This document shows positions 32,686 through 41,070 of a DNA stretch of 57,368 nt, piece by piece. The stretch spans positions 1 to 57,368 of the IMG/VR virus record IMGVR_UViG_3300044993_000663. The stretch is one strand, 5' to 3'. The notes below the pieces were generated by a model. That model saw only the letters and a list, made by a program, of their open reading frames with translations. It made no database searches and was not told the DNA's origin. Every line of letters starts with the position of its first letter. Positions within the stretch are counted from its first letter, which is position 1. The position numbers and the translations under genes are program-made. Origin of the DNA: a virus.

Positions 32686-34890
32686 ATGCAGCTCTTGGCC
32701 CCACAACGCGTCTTCCTTGCCGCCTCGGTGCTTGTGCTCAGCGCGGCGGCCCGGACCATCGCGCAGTTGAACGATGTCACCCTACCGGACACCATAAAGC
32801 TCTCTCGGCTCGTGGATGTCGCAGCAGAAGTGTCCGGACAGGCGTACAGCTACAACCCGGCCGACCTGGAAACCACGGTGACGGTTCGGGTCCCCGGCGG
32901 CTTCACGCGCGAGCAGATCCCGGCGCTGCTGAGTCACGTTCTGGCCTCGCGCGGGTTCACGACCGTCCGCACGCCGGGGAGTCCCCTGCTCTCGGTCGTC
33001 AAAATCGACCAGGCCGCCGGGATGGCGACTACGGCAGAGGGGGCCGCGGGTGGTGGGGCGGGGTTCGTCACGCAGGTCTTCGAGGCGCGGCATCTGCCCG
33101 CCAAGGCCTTGGCTGAAGCGGCGAGAAGCCTGCTCAGCAAGCCCGGTGGGACGGCCAACGTCGTCGGGGACAGCAACCTGGTCGCCGTCAGCGACCTGAT
33201 CGCCCGCGTCGAGGAGGTTCGCGCGCTCATCGCCCGCCTAGACAAGCCGGACGCGACGGTCGTGCGGGAGGTTGCCCTACGGCACCTCTCGGCGCAGCAG
33301 GCCGTGGCATCCATCGCCCAGGTCGCCGCCAAACGCGAGTCCGCGGGCGGACGGAAACTCGCCGGCGACGTTGTAGCCGGGTCGGACGGGCAGAGCCTTC
33401 TGCTCGTGTGCGCCCCCGAACAGGAGGAGGCATGGCGGGGGCTGATCGCCGCTGTGGATCGTCGCGAGCCTGTCGAGACACGGACGTACTCGCCGCGGTA
33501 CTTCCCGGCCCGGGATGTGGCCAAGCTCGCCGAATCTGCTGGGCAGGCGGGCGGGGCTCCCGCGGTTGATGATCGTTTCCGCGTGGTGGTTGATGATCTC
33601 ACGGGCAGCCTGCTCGTGACCGCCACGTCGCCTCAGCACGAGCGGGTCGCGGCGCTGATGGAGCGGCTCGACTCAACGCCCGCGGCCGCTCGCCGTCCAG
33701 TGCGTTCATTTGTGATCAAGAACCGTCCCGTGTCCGAGGTGAAGTCCATCATCGAGGAGCTCGCCCGAACGGGCGTGCTCCAGGCTGGAGCCGAGCAGCC
33801 CACAGGCCCCGCTCCAGCCGCCGCGGCAGGTGACCGCGGGGGCGGGGCGGCCGTGATCCAGCTCCCGCCGCCCCCGGTCGCAAGCGGCACTTCTCCGACA
33901 GCCGCTTCGGGAGCGTCATCCCCGACGCTCCGGAAGTCTCCCCCAGGGCCCGGCGCGGGCGAGCCGGCGCTCAGTCTCACAATTGACGAAGGAACCAACA
34001 CGCTCATCGCCGTGGGCGAACCCCGACTGCTCTCGCAGATCGAGGGGCTCCTGCGGACGCTCGACGTCCGGCAGCCGCAGGTCATGCTGGAAGTCTTGAT
34101 GGTCACGCTGACGGACAACCAGTCGCGCGACCTCGGGGTGGAACTGGAAAAGCTTCGGATCACCGACGACCTGTTCATCCGGCTGTCGTCCCTGTTTGGG
34201 CTGGGGACTCGGAACGCCGCCGGGGATCGGACCGCCGGCGACGCGTCGGGGTTCACGGGCGTGGTGCTCAGCCCCGGCGACTTCTCCGTTGTGATCCGCG
34301 CTTTGGAAACCCTCAACAAGGGCCGCTCCGTGAGCATGCCCAAGCTGCTGGTGGGGAACAACCAGCAGGCCAGCCTTGACTCGGTCGTGCAGCAGCCGTA
34401 CGCCAGCGTGAACGCGACCAACACGATCTCGACGACCTCATTTGGGGGCACGCAGGATGCGGGCACGGTCGTGACCATCAAGCCGCAGATCGCCGAGGGG
34501 GACCACCTGGTCCTGGAGTACTCGGTTTCGCTGAGCTCGTTCCTGGGCGCGGCGTCGAGCCCGACGCTCCCTCCGGCCAAGCAGCAGAACCGCGTGCAAA
34601 GCGTGGCGACGATCCCCGATGGCTCGACGGTCGTCGTCGGCGGCATCGACCTCGAGAGCGAATCCAAGACCACGTCCCAGGTGCCGTTCCTCGGGGACAT
34701 CCCGCTGCTGGGCGAGGTCTTCAAGAACCGCAACTCCACCAACAACCGCTCGCGCTTCTTCGTGTTCATCCGGGCCAACGTGCTCCGGGGGCGGGGGTTC
34801 GACGACCTGAAGTACCTCTCGATGCACGACATGGAGGCGGCACGCGTCCCCGACGGGTGGCCGGAGGTCGAGCCGAGGTTCATCCGGTGA
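32686..34890 (+). CDS. gspD: Type II secretion secretin GspD
   Basis: A 734-residue secretin with a signal peptide (about 1-27). Tandem N-domains span about 30-430 (SRLVDVAAEVSG, ARHLPAKALAEAARSLL, RVEEVRALIARLDKPDA, RNRPVSEVKSIIEELARTGV) with a Pro/Ser-rich linker at about 380-420. The secretin core follows, with RQPQVMLEVLMVTL and the conserved end TVVVGGIDLESESKTTSQVP then FLGDIPLLGEVFKNR. It would form the outer-membrane channel for folded proteins. The stop overlaps the gspE start (GTGA). No S-domain lipobox is seen. Confidence 0.9.
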   Translation: MQLLAPQRVFLAASVLVLSAAARTIAQLNDVTLPDTIKLSRLVDVAAEVSGQAYSYNPADLETTVTVRVPGGFTREQIPALLSHVLASRGFTTVRTPGSPLLSVVKIDQAAGMATTAEGAAGGGAGFVTQVFEARHLPAKALAEAARSLLSKPGGTANVVGDSNLVAVSDLIARVEEVRALIARLDKPDATVVREVALRHLSAQQAVASIAQVAAKRESAGGRKLAGDVVAGSDGQSLLLVCAPEQEEAWRGLIAAVDRREPVETRTYSPRYFPARDVAKLAESAGQAGGAPAVDDRFRVVVDDLTGSLLVTATSPQHERVAALMERLDSTPAAARRPVRSFVIKNRPVSEVKSIIEELARTGVLQAGAEQPTGPAPAAAAGDRGGGAAVIQLPPPPVASGTSPTAASGASSPTLRKSPPGPGAGEPALSLTIDEGTNTLIAVGEPRLLSQIEGLLRTLDVRQPQVMLEVLMVTLTDNQSRDLGVELEKLRITDDLFIRLSSLFGLGTRNAAGDRTAGDASGFTGVVLSPGDFSVVIRALETLNKGRSVSMPKLLVGNNQQASLDSVVQQPYASVNATNTISTTSFGGTQDAGTVVTIKPQIAEGDHLVLEYSVSLSSFLGAASSPTLPPAKQQNRVQSVATIPDGSTVVVGGIDLESESKTTSQVPFLGDIPLLGEVFKNRNSTNNRSRFFVFIRANVLRGRGFDDLKYLSMHDMEAARVPDGWPEVEPRFIR

Positions 34891-36524
34891 CGGCGCAGAT
34901 TGCCATCCCGGCAGAGACGGAAGCGGCTCTCCGCGAGCCCAAGGTACTTGTTGATCGCGAGGTCAACGCCGCAACCGCCGCCTGGACGACCGCCCGTGCC
35001 CCCAGCCCGGAGTTCCTGTCCCGCGTGAATCACGACTTTGCGCGGCGACACCTCGTCCTGAGCGAGGGGTGTGTGGAGGGTGTCGAGCGCCTGGTCGCCG
35101 CTGAAGGCGCCAAGCCGGGGGTGGTCTTCAACATTGGCGTGCTCCTCAAACGACCAGTCCATGTGCGCCAAGCCACGGCGGAGGCGATCGCCGCCGCGAT
35201 CGACCGCGCCTACGCCGGGGCGGCCGGTGCCGCAATCAGCGCAGCCGAGTCCGATGTGCCCACTGTGGTGGTCGAGGGATCGGGCAATGTTGAGACCGAC
35301 CTCGATACGGCCGTTCGCGAGGCCGAGCGGGACCTGCTGGCGACGGCAGGCAAAGCCCCCGCGGTGCGCCTGGTCGACCTCATTCTCTTCGAGGCCCTGC
35401 TCCGCAGCGCCAGCGACGTGCATGTGCAGCCCGTCCGCGACCGGACGCTGGTGCGGTACCGCCTGGACGGGGCGCTGCACACGGTGCGAGAGCTCCCCGC
35501 GTCGCTGGCCAGCAGCGTCGTGAGCCGGATCAAGGTCATGGCGCGGCTGGACGTGGCCGAACGCCGGGCGCCGCAGGACGGGCGGGCGACCGTCACCATC
35601 GGCGGTGCCGGCGGAGCCCAGATGGGCCGGCGCGTGGACCTGCGCATCAGCACGCTCCCGAGCACCTACGGAGAGCGCGTTGTGCTGCGACTGCTCGATC
35701 CGTCCCGCTCCCCGCACCTGCTCAACTTCGCCGCGCTGGGCATGCCCCCGGAGGTCGAGCGCCGGTTCCTGGCGCAGGTCAGCCGCACCAGCGGGATCGT
35801 GCTCTCGACCGGCCCAACCGGGAGCGGCAAGACCACGACGCTCTACGCGACGCTGGCCTGGCTGAGCATGACCAATGCCGGTAGCCAATCGCGTGGATGC
35901 GAGCTCAACATGATGACGGTGGAGGACCCGGTCGAGTACGACCTCGCCACCGGGGGCAAGGCGGGGCTCTCCATCAGCCAGACCCAGGTGGACCCCAAGA
36001 AGGGCGTGACGTTCGTCTCCGGCCTCAAGCACATCCTGCGGCAGGACCCCGACGTGATCATGGTCGGCGAGGTGCGGGACGAGGAGACCGCCCGCATCGC
36101 CGTCCAGGCGTCCCTCACCGGGCACCTAGTCCTCAGCACGCTGCACACCAACGACGCGGCCAGCGCGGTGGCGCGGCTGCTGGACCTGGGCGTCGAGCCG
36201 TTCCTGGTGAGTTCCTCGCTCTCGGCGGTGCTCGCGCAACGCCTGCTGCGGACTAGGCATGGAGCGTGCGAGGGAGCGGGCTGCCCGGAGTGCCTGGGCA
36301 CCGGGTTCAAGGGCCGTACGGGCGTGTTCGAGCTGCTCGTGCTCGACGGGCCTATCCGCGAGATGGTCGGTCGCCGCGCCTCGGCCCTCGATATCAAGGC
36401 AGCGGCCCAGCGCGCGGGCATGGTCACGCTCCGCGAGGCCGGCGAGCGCCTCGCCGACGCTGGGCTCACCACGCGCGAGGAAGTCAGCCGTGTCATCGAC
36501 GCACTCGACGAGGTGGAGACATGA
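34887..36524 (+). CDS. gspE: Type II secretion ATPase GspE
   Basis: A 545-residue GspE/PilB-family ATPase. The N-terminal domain runs to about 140, followed by the NTPase with Walker A STGPTGSGKTTTLY (about 309), the Asp box MTVEDPVEYDL, Walker B RQDPDVIMVGEVRDEETARI, and His box STLHTNDAASAVARLLDLG. The C-terminal Cys pattern CEGAGCPECLGTG is a shortened version of the family's zinc-binding tetracysteine. It powers assembly of the pseudopilus at the inner membrane. GTG at 34887 overlaps the gspD stop; an ATG at 34857 is the alternative. Confidence 0.92.
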   Translation: MTAQIAIPAETEAALREPKVLVDREVNAATAAWTTARAPSPEFLSRVNHDFARRHLVLSEGCVEGVERLVAAEGAKPGVVFNIGVLLKRPVHVRQATAEAIAAAIDRAYAGAAGAAISAAESDVPTVVVEGSGNVETDLDTAVREAERDLLATAGKAPAVRLVDLILFEALLRSASDVHVQPVRDRTLVRYRLDGALHTVRELPASLASSVVSRIKVMARLDVAERRAPQDGRATVTIGGAGGAQMGRRVDLRISTLPSTYGERVVLRLLDPSRSPHLLNFAALGMPPEVERRFLAQVSRTSGIVLSTGPTGSGKTTTLYATLAWLSMTNAGSQSRGCELNMMTVEDPVEYDLATGGKAGLSISQTQVDPKKGVTFVSGLKHILRQDPDVIMVGEVRDEETARIAVQASLTGHLVLSTLHTNDAASAVARLLDLGVEPFLVSSSLSAVLAQRLLRTRHGACEGAGCPECLGTGFKGRTGVFELLVLDGPIREMVGRRASALDIKAAAQRAGMVTLREAGERLADAGLTTREEVSRVIDALDEVET

Positions 36525-37060
36525 CCGCCCCCGCGACTCCCACGAGCATCCCCTCAGCTCCTGCTCTCACGGGCGGCAGGTCCGCCGCTCTCGGGGCGAA
36601 GCAGGGCCGCCAATCCATCGGGCGCGTCCTCGCGCTCGTGTGCGTTGCCGTCTGCGGCGTGTGGGCGTTTATGCCTCTGGGCCCAGCGCAGGTTGACGTT
36701 CCCCAGGTCGGCGTCTCCGCCGCGGGGGCTCGGCCGCCAGCGCCGGCCGCTCTCGACCTGGCCGCGTTCAACGCGCCCCTGTGGGTCGCGCCCGCTCCTC
36801 CGCCCCCGGCGGTCGTGGAGGCACCACCGCTTCCGCCCCCTCCGCTGAGGTGGCAACTGCTGGCGATCCTGCGCGAGGACACCGGCTACAGGGCGCTCGT
36901 GTACGACCCGGACGCCGATAGGTTGATTGTGCTCAAGGAGGGCGATGAGTCCGGCCCGCAGCGGGTCGAGCGCGTGACCGCCACGACGCTGAACGTCCGC
37001 GGCGGCGCTGGTGTTCGTACCCTCGCTCTCCGCGAGGCAGCAGCGGGAGGCCGGCCATGA
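36521..37060 (+). CDS. GspC-like inner-membrane secretion protein
   Basis: A 179-residue protein with a single membrane segment (about 35-52, VLALVCVAVCGVWAFMPLG), a long Pro/Ala-rich periplasmic linker (about 60-110) and a small beta domain (LRWQLLAILREDTGYRALVY, RLIVLKEGDESG, VERVTATTLNVRGG). This layout matches the HR domain of GspC or the PilP family, which links the inner-membrane platform to the secretin. ATGA overlap with gspE and with the next gene. Assignment rests on architecture more than sequence. Confidence 0.6.
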   Translation: MTAPATPTSIPSAPALTGGRSAALGAKQGRQSIGRVLALVCVAVCGVWAFMPLGPAQVDVPQVGVSAAGARPPAPAALDLAAFNAPLWVAPAPPPPAVVEAPPLPPPPLRWQLLAILREDTGYRALVYDPDADRLIVLKEGDESGPQRVERVTATTLNVRGGAGVRTLALREAAAGGRP

Positions 37061-37884
37061 TGACGGACCTGACATGGCCGGCGGACCGGTTCTACTGGAC
37101 GGTGCTCGACGCGCCGGGGCTGCGCCATAATGGGGAACTGCCGGTTGGCCTGTTACTGCTGCTTCAGGAGGACCTCCCGGTTGAACTGGACACGCTCCAC
37201 GCCGTGGGGGCGACCCTCGCTGACGGCCGCGTGGCGGTCTGCGCCGCCGAACGCTCCGACCTTGACGCCATCCCGGCCGACGCCTTGTCGCTGACACCGG
37301 AATCCCTTCCCCGGTTCCTCGATGGCGAGTGCTTGACGCCCGATCGCTTCAATCTTCTGGTGGGAGCGTTCGAGCCGCGCCCGATCCGTATGGTCCGCAT
37401 CAAGCGCCACGCCTTCGCGGCGGGCACGCTGCTGCTCTGCGGCCTGCTCCTGGCCATCGGGCTGCATCGCCGCGCGTCGCATTGGCGCGAACTCGCCGGC
37501 TCAGCCGACGCGGCGGCGGGACAGGTTGCAGCCGCTGTCGTCCCGACGGGCAGGCCTGTGGACCTGGCCGCCCAGGCGGCGCGCCTCCGCGGCACGCGGG
37601 AGGCCCTGGCCAAGGCCGCTTCCCCGCCGGATGCCTCGCTCTCGCTCGCGAAGGTGCTGCGAGCCTGGCCATCGAGCACCCCGAGCAAGCCGCAATCGAT
37701 CTCGGTCAGCCCCTCTGCCATTGCGATCTCGGTATCGCTTGAGGGGGATCCTGCCGCGTTCCTGAAGGCATTTACAGCGCCTATGGGCTGGGAGATGGAC
37801 GAGCCGCGCCTCAACACCGCGGACAAGCTCACACGCCTGTCGCTTCAGCTCCGTCCGGTCGGGGGGGCGGGAGGAATGCCATGA
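37057..37884 (+). CDS. GspL/PilN-like inner-membrane protein
   Basis: A 275-residue protein with an N-terminal cytoplasmic domain (about 1-115, shorter than the actin-like domain of GspL), one membrane segment (AAGTLLLCGLLLAIGL, about 125-141) and a periplasmic part with a coiled helix (AAQAARLRGTREALAKA) followed by a ferredoxin-like fold (SISVSPSAIAISVSLEGDPA). This order corresponds to GspL or PilN proteins, which couple the ATPase to the pseudopilus. It overlaps both neighbours by four bases. Confidence 0.6.
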   Translation: MMTDLTWPADRFYWTVLDAPGLRHNGELPVGLLLLLQEDLPVELDTLHAVGATLADGRVAVCAAERSDLDAIPADALSLTPESLPRFLDGECLTPDRFNLLVGAFEPRPIRMVRIKRHAFAAGTLLLCGLLLAIGLHRRASHWRELAGSADAAAGQVAAAVVPTGRPVDLAAQAARLRGTREALAKAASPPDASLSLAKVLRAWPSSTPSKPQSISVSPSAIAISVSLEGDPAAFLKAFTAPMGWEMDEPRLNTADKLTRLSLQLRPVGGAGGMP

Positions 37885-38420
37885 GTCGCCCGGTCCTGTA
37901 TATATGGATTGGCGCCGTGGTGATCGCCGGAGCCGCCGTGGCGGTCACTGCCCCCACCGCCGCGCGGGCTCGGGACGACGCCGCGGCCGCTCAGGCGTCC
38001 CTGCGGGACGCCGCCCGCAACGCCGAGCTCATTTCCACGCTGCGCACCCAGGCGCCCGATGCCATAACGGGCGACTCGCACGGCGGGCTGACCCCGCGCG
38101 TCACCGCGGCGCTCGAGCGAGCCGGGCTGCCGGCTGGAGCGCTGGCGAGCCTCTCGCCCGAGGCCGAGTCGCAGGTAGTGAGCCAAGCGGGAGTTCGCGT
38201 CTCGCGCCGCCGCGCGACGCTGACGCTCGCGGGCGTGACGCTGCCCGCGGTCGGCCGCTTCCTGGACACATGGCGGGCCGCCGAGCCGGCGTGGACTCCG
38301 ACGAGCATCGACGTTGCTCCCGCCGGCGGGCAGGCTGCCGAGGCTGGGGGGGACCTGCCACTGCGGGCGGTGATCGTGATCGAGTCGGTCGTGGTGCGTC
38401 AGACAGGAGAGCATCGTTGA
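37881..38420 (+). CDS. GspM/PilO-like inner-membrane protein
   Basis: A 179-residue protein: a short cytoplasmic start, a membrane segment (VLYIWIGAVVIAGAAVAVTA, about 5-24), a helix (ARARDDAAAAQASLRDAARN), and a ferredoxin-like periplasmic domain with a conserved VSRRRATLTLAGVTLPAVGR strand-helix. This matches GspM or PilO, the partner of GspL/PilN. It follows the GspL-like gene with a four-base overlap and ends TTGA over the start of the TPR lipoprotein. Confidence 0.6.
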   Translation: MSRPVLYIWIGAVVIAGAAVAVTAPTAARARDDAAAAQASLRDAARNAELISTLRTQAPDAITGDSHGGLTPRVTAALERAGLPAGALASLSPEAESQVVSQAGVRVSRRRATLTLAGVTLPAVGRFLDTWRAAEPAWTPTSIDVAPAGGQAAEAGGDLPLRAVIVIESVVVRQTGEHR

Positions 38421-39007
38421 ACCCACTCCTGCGCCGGATCCTTATGGCGTTAGTGCCTCTGCTCGTGCTGGCGCTGAGCGTCGGGTGTGCCTCGAACAAG
38501 CGGTCGGGCGCGTATTCGCCTATGACAGAGGAAGGACGCGATTCAGCTGCCTCTCAGCGCCTGGCGCAGGAGGCGGTCAAGATCGTGGCGACCGACCCGG
38601 CCCGGGCCGAGGCACTGCTCCGCGAGGCCCTGAACGCCGACCTCTACAACGGGCCGGCGCACAACAACCTCGGGGCGCTGTACCTCTCGCAGGGCAAGCT
38701 CTACGAGGCGGCCGGAGAGTTCGAGTGGGCGCGCAAGCTGATGCCCGGCCACCCCGACCCACGCTTGAACCTCGCGCTGGTGCTCGAGCGGGCCGGGCGC
38801 ACGGACGAGGCGCTTGCCACCTATGCCACGGCGCTGGAGGTGTACCCCGAGCACATCCCCACGATGCAGGCGCTCACGCGGCTGCAGCTCCGCGCTGGCC
38901 GAACTGACGACCGCACCGCGAAGATGCTCGACGAGGTGGCCCTGCGGGGCGAGACGCCCGCGTGGCGCGACTGGGCAAAGTTCCAGAGGGCACGGATCAT
39001 TCCGTAG
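38417..39007 (+). CDS. TPR lipoprotein (PilF/TadD-like)
   Basis: A 196-residue lipoprotein. Signal peptide II is LLRRILMALVPLLVLALSVG with the lipobox Cys directly after it, and two or three tetratricopeptide repeats span about 55-160 (DLYNGPAHNNLGALYLSQGK, PDPRLNLALVLERAGRTDEA). Such lipoproteins assist secretin assembly or sit at the outer membrane in type II or type IV systems. TTG at 38417 overlaps the previous stop and keeps the positive n-region (LLRR); ATG at 38444 is the alternative. It is the last gene of the cluster, four bases before the end of the converging Hint-domain gene. Confidence 0.75.
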   Translation: MNPLLRRILMALVPLLVLALSVGCASNKRSGAYSPMTEEGRDSAASQRLAQEAVKIVATDPARAEALLREALNADLYNGPAHNNLGALYLSQGKLYEAAGEFEWARKLMPGHPDPRLNLALVLERAGRTDEALATYATALEVYPEHIPTMQALTRLQLRAGRTDDRTAKMLDEVALRGETPAWRDWAKFQRARIIP

Positions 39008-39011
39008 GGGA

Positions 39012-40289
39012 TCAGATCGAGTACGTGCCCGTCCCCCCGCCGCTGGACTGGCTGCTGGAGCCGCTGCCGCTGCCGGAGCCGGAGGAGGAACTCGACGTCA
39101 TCGACGACCCGCTGGACTTGCTGGCCGAGCCGGAGGACGACGAGCCGCTGCTGCTGGAAGAGCCGCTGCCGGAACTGGAGCCCGAGCCGCTGGAGCTTGA
39201 GCCCGAGCTGGTCGAGTGGGCGGTCGCGGGCATGTCGTTGTGGACCCAGACGCCCTCGGCGGAGAACGTGTTCGTGCCGGGGATGTGGATGGCCACGGTG
39301 CGGGTCGGCGCATCGATGCGCTCGACGGTCTCGACGAGTTCCTCAGCAAGTCGCTCGCCGATCAGGTAGTCGCCCTTCTTGAGGAACTCGGCGGACGAGA
39401 AGCCCCATTCGTCGCCGCGGCGCATGAGGAACGGGTGCTCGGGCGTCGCCTTGATGCGCCGATTGATCACCACGAACCCTGTGTGCTCGCCGAGTTTCAC
39501 GCTGGCGACGCGGCCAACGGTCGGGATCGTGCCGCGCAGGCCGTGGTGCGAAAGCCACTGATATTGCGCGCGGTAGGGCACATCGACCTCGAGTCCGGGG
39601 ATCTTAATGGTGGCGACGCGGTCGCCGGGCGTGAGGTTCTCGATCGTGGTGACGCGGCCGTCGGCCAGACGGACGAGCGTGCCAAAGAGCAGGCAGTTCG
39701 AACCCCCGCCACCACCACCTCCGCCTCCGCCGCCGCCCCCACCCCCGCCACCACCACCACCTCCTCCGCCGCCCCCTCCGCCTCCGCCGCCACCCGATCC
39801 GCCGCCGCCCGAACCACCGCCGCCGGAGCCGCCGGAGCCGCCCCCGCCCGAGCCGCCTCCGCCTGACCCGCCACCGCCGGAGGACCCACCGCCCCCGCCG
39901 GAGGAGCCGCCCCCACCGGAGGATGCTCCGGAAGAACCGCCGCTCATCCCGCTCGTGCCACCGCCGCCGGAGGATCCCCCCGAACTCCCGCTCCCGCCGC
40001 TGGACGCGCCGCTGCTGCCCGCGCCGGTACTCCCCGATGCGCCGCTCGACGCGCCGCTGCTGGCCCCGCTGCTCACGCCGCTCGAAGCACCGGAGGAGCC
40101 GCTCGACGAACCCGAGCCGCTGCTGGATGACCCGCTCGATGATCCTGACGAACTGCTACCGCTCGACGAGGACGAGCCCGACGACGAACTCTCCGAACTG
40201 CCGGACGAGCCGGAGCCCGAGCCGCCGGGGCCGCCGGTGGAGGCCCACACGGGGATGTAGAGGAAGTACCGGCGTGGCTCGTCGCTCAT
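39012..40289 (-). CDS. Gly/Ser-rich protein with intein-like Hint (BIL) domain
   Basis: A 425-residue protein. After an 18-residue start (SDEPRRYFLYIPVW) comes a Ser/Gly then almost pure Gly tract to residue 198, including a long poly-Gly run. A Hint domain follows from Cys199 to Asn351: CLLFGTLVRLADGRV, TIENLTPGDRV, block-B-like IKATPEHPFL, and the end GTNTFSAEGVWVHN. Cys at the start and terminal His-Asn are the self-cleavage residues of inteins. Because Asn is followed by Asp rather than Cys, Ser or Thr, it resembles B-type bacterial intein-like domains, which cleave rather than splice. A second Gly/Ser tail follows. It lies last in the phage structural operon. GGAG supports ATG 40289. Confidence 0.8.
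   Translation of the reverse strand: MSDEPRRYFLYIPVWASTGGPGGSGSGSSGSSESSSSGSSSSSGSSSSGSSSGSSSSGSGSSSGSSGASSGVSSGASSGASSGASGSTGAGSSGASSGGSGSSGGSSGGGGTSGMSGGSSGASSGGGGSSGGGGGSSGGGGSGGGGSGGGGSGGSGGGGSGGGGSGGGGGGGGGGGGGGGGGGGGGGGGGGGGGGGSNCLLFGTLVRLADGRVTTIENLTPGDRVATIKIPGLEVDVPYRAQYQWLSHHGLRGTIPTVGRVASVKLGEHTGFVVINRRIKATPEHPFLMRRGDEWGFSSAEFLKKGDYLIGERLAEELVETVERIDAPTRTVAIHIPGTNTFSAEGVWVHNDMPATAHSTSSGSSSSGSGSSSGSGSSSSSGSSSSGSASKSSGSSMTSSSSSGSGSGSGSSSQSSGGGTGTYSI
39696..40235. repeat. Low-complexity GGN/AGC-type tract encoding poly-Gly/Ser
   Basis: A stretch of imperfect trinucleotide repeats (plus strand rich in CCG, CCA, CCT and GCT) that encodes the Gly/Ser region of the minus-strand Hint protein. 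On the plus strand it gives an artificial poly-Pro/Glu frame. The tract is likely to vary in length by slippage and may be mis-assembled. Confidence 0.7.
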
Positions 40290-40339
40290 GACCAATGTCT
40301 CCGGGGACTTGAAACTCGTCTGTCCGATATACTCACGGC

Positions 40340-41038
40340 ATGGGCCTTGACGGCGTCGAGTTGGTGATGGAGGTTGAAGACCGGTTCCGGGTCAATCTGC
40401 CCGATGCTGAGTGTGGCAGCGTTCGCACCGTCGCCGATCTCGCGGCGCTGGTCATTTCGCGGCTTCCGCGCTCGACTGGTGTTTGCCCAACAGCACGGTC
40501 GTTCTTCAGCCTTCGAAAGGCGATCGTTCGAGACTGCGGTATCGAACGCCGCTCGCTGAAGCCCGGCACTCCCTTGGACGCAGCGTTTCCTCGTCCGCAT
40601 CGCAGAAGTCGATGGAAGCGAGTGGCCAAGCTGGAGCCGCTCATGCCGCGGCTTGCTCCCACCGAGACCGCACGGAGGAGTTTCGCGGCGATCGGGTGGT
40701 TGCTGCTCCTGCTTTGGGTTGCCTCTCTTGTTCTCGTGGTCCTGGAGTTGGGAATGACGGGCGGCATGGTGCTCGGAGGCATCCTTGCGCTCGGTGCAGT
40801 CGCGTTCGTCCGAGCGAAGGATTTCATTGCCACCGAGTTTCCTGCAGAATGCACCACTCTCGGAGACCTGGCGCGAGCCATCTCGCCCCAAACGCTCCCG
40901 CTGGGCGCAGGCGATCGATTGCTGGCAGAGCAGCGAGTCCTTGAACAAGTTCGGACTATCACCGCGGAACAACTCGGGCTTCGTCCTGAGCAGGTCAAAC
41001 CCGAATCCCGCTTCGTTGATGATCTTGGGATGGGCTGA
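40340..41038 (+). CDS. Membrane protein with split acyl-carrier-like segments
   Basis: A 232-residue protein. It begins MGLDGVELVMEVEDRFRVNL, like helices II-IV of an acyl carrier protein without the serine-bearing DSL loop. It has a middle domain (FSLRKAIVRDCGIERRSLKP), two adjacent membrane segments (about 113-150), and ends TITAEQLGLRPEQVKPESRF then VDDLGMG, which resembles helix I up to the edge of the phosphopantetheine site. The modified Ser is absent, so normal acyl carriage is unlikely. I recall similar proteins in planctomycetes with this same layout. It points against the phage operon and is a cargo-type gene. Confidence 0.6.
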   Translation: MGLDGVELVMEVEDRFRVNLPDAECGSVRTVADLAALVISRLPRSTGVCPTARSFFSLRKAIVRDCGIERRSLKPGTPLDAAFPRPHRRSRWKRVAKLEPLMPRLAPTETARRSFAAIGWLLLLLWVASLVLVVLELGMTGGMVLGGILALGAVAFVRAKDFIATEFPAECTTLGDLARAISPQTLPLGAGDRLLAEQRVLEQVRTITAEQLGLRPEQVKPESRFVDDLGMG

Positions 41039-41070
41039 TGATCCCTGGCCAGTGGCGCAGCATCGTCGAT

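Noticed and set aside
34857-34886. ATG start for gspE at 34857
   Set aside because: It would overlap gspD by 34 bases, whereas the GTG at 34887 gives the four-base GTGA overlap used between the following genes; kept only as an alternative.
33633-36125. An 830-residue open frame on the minus strand
   Set aside because: It is antisense to gspD and gspE, whose motifs are unmistakable.
39696-40235. CRISPR-like or satellite array
   Set aside because: The repeats are short trinucleotide-type units in frame with a protein; there are no spacers.
39607-40260. A poly-Pro/Glu protein on the plus strand
   Set aside because: It is the antisense of the Gly/Ser tract in the Hint-domain gene; the Hint domain on the other strand shows which frame is real.
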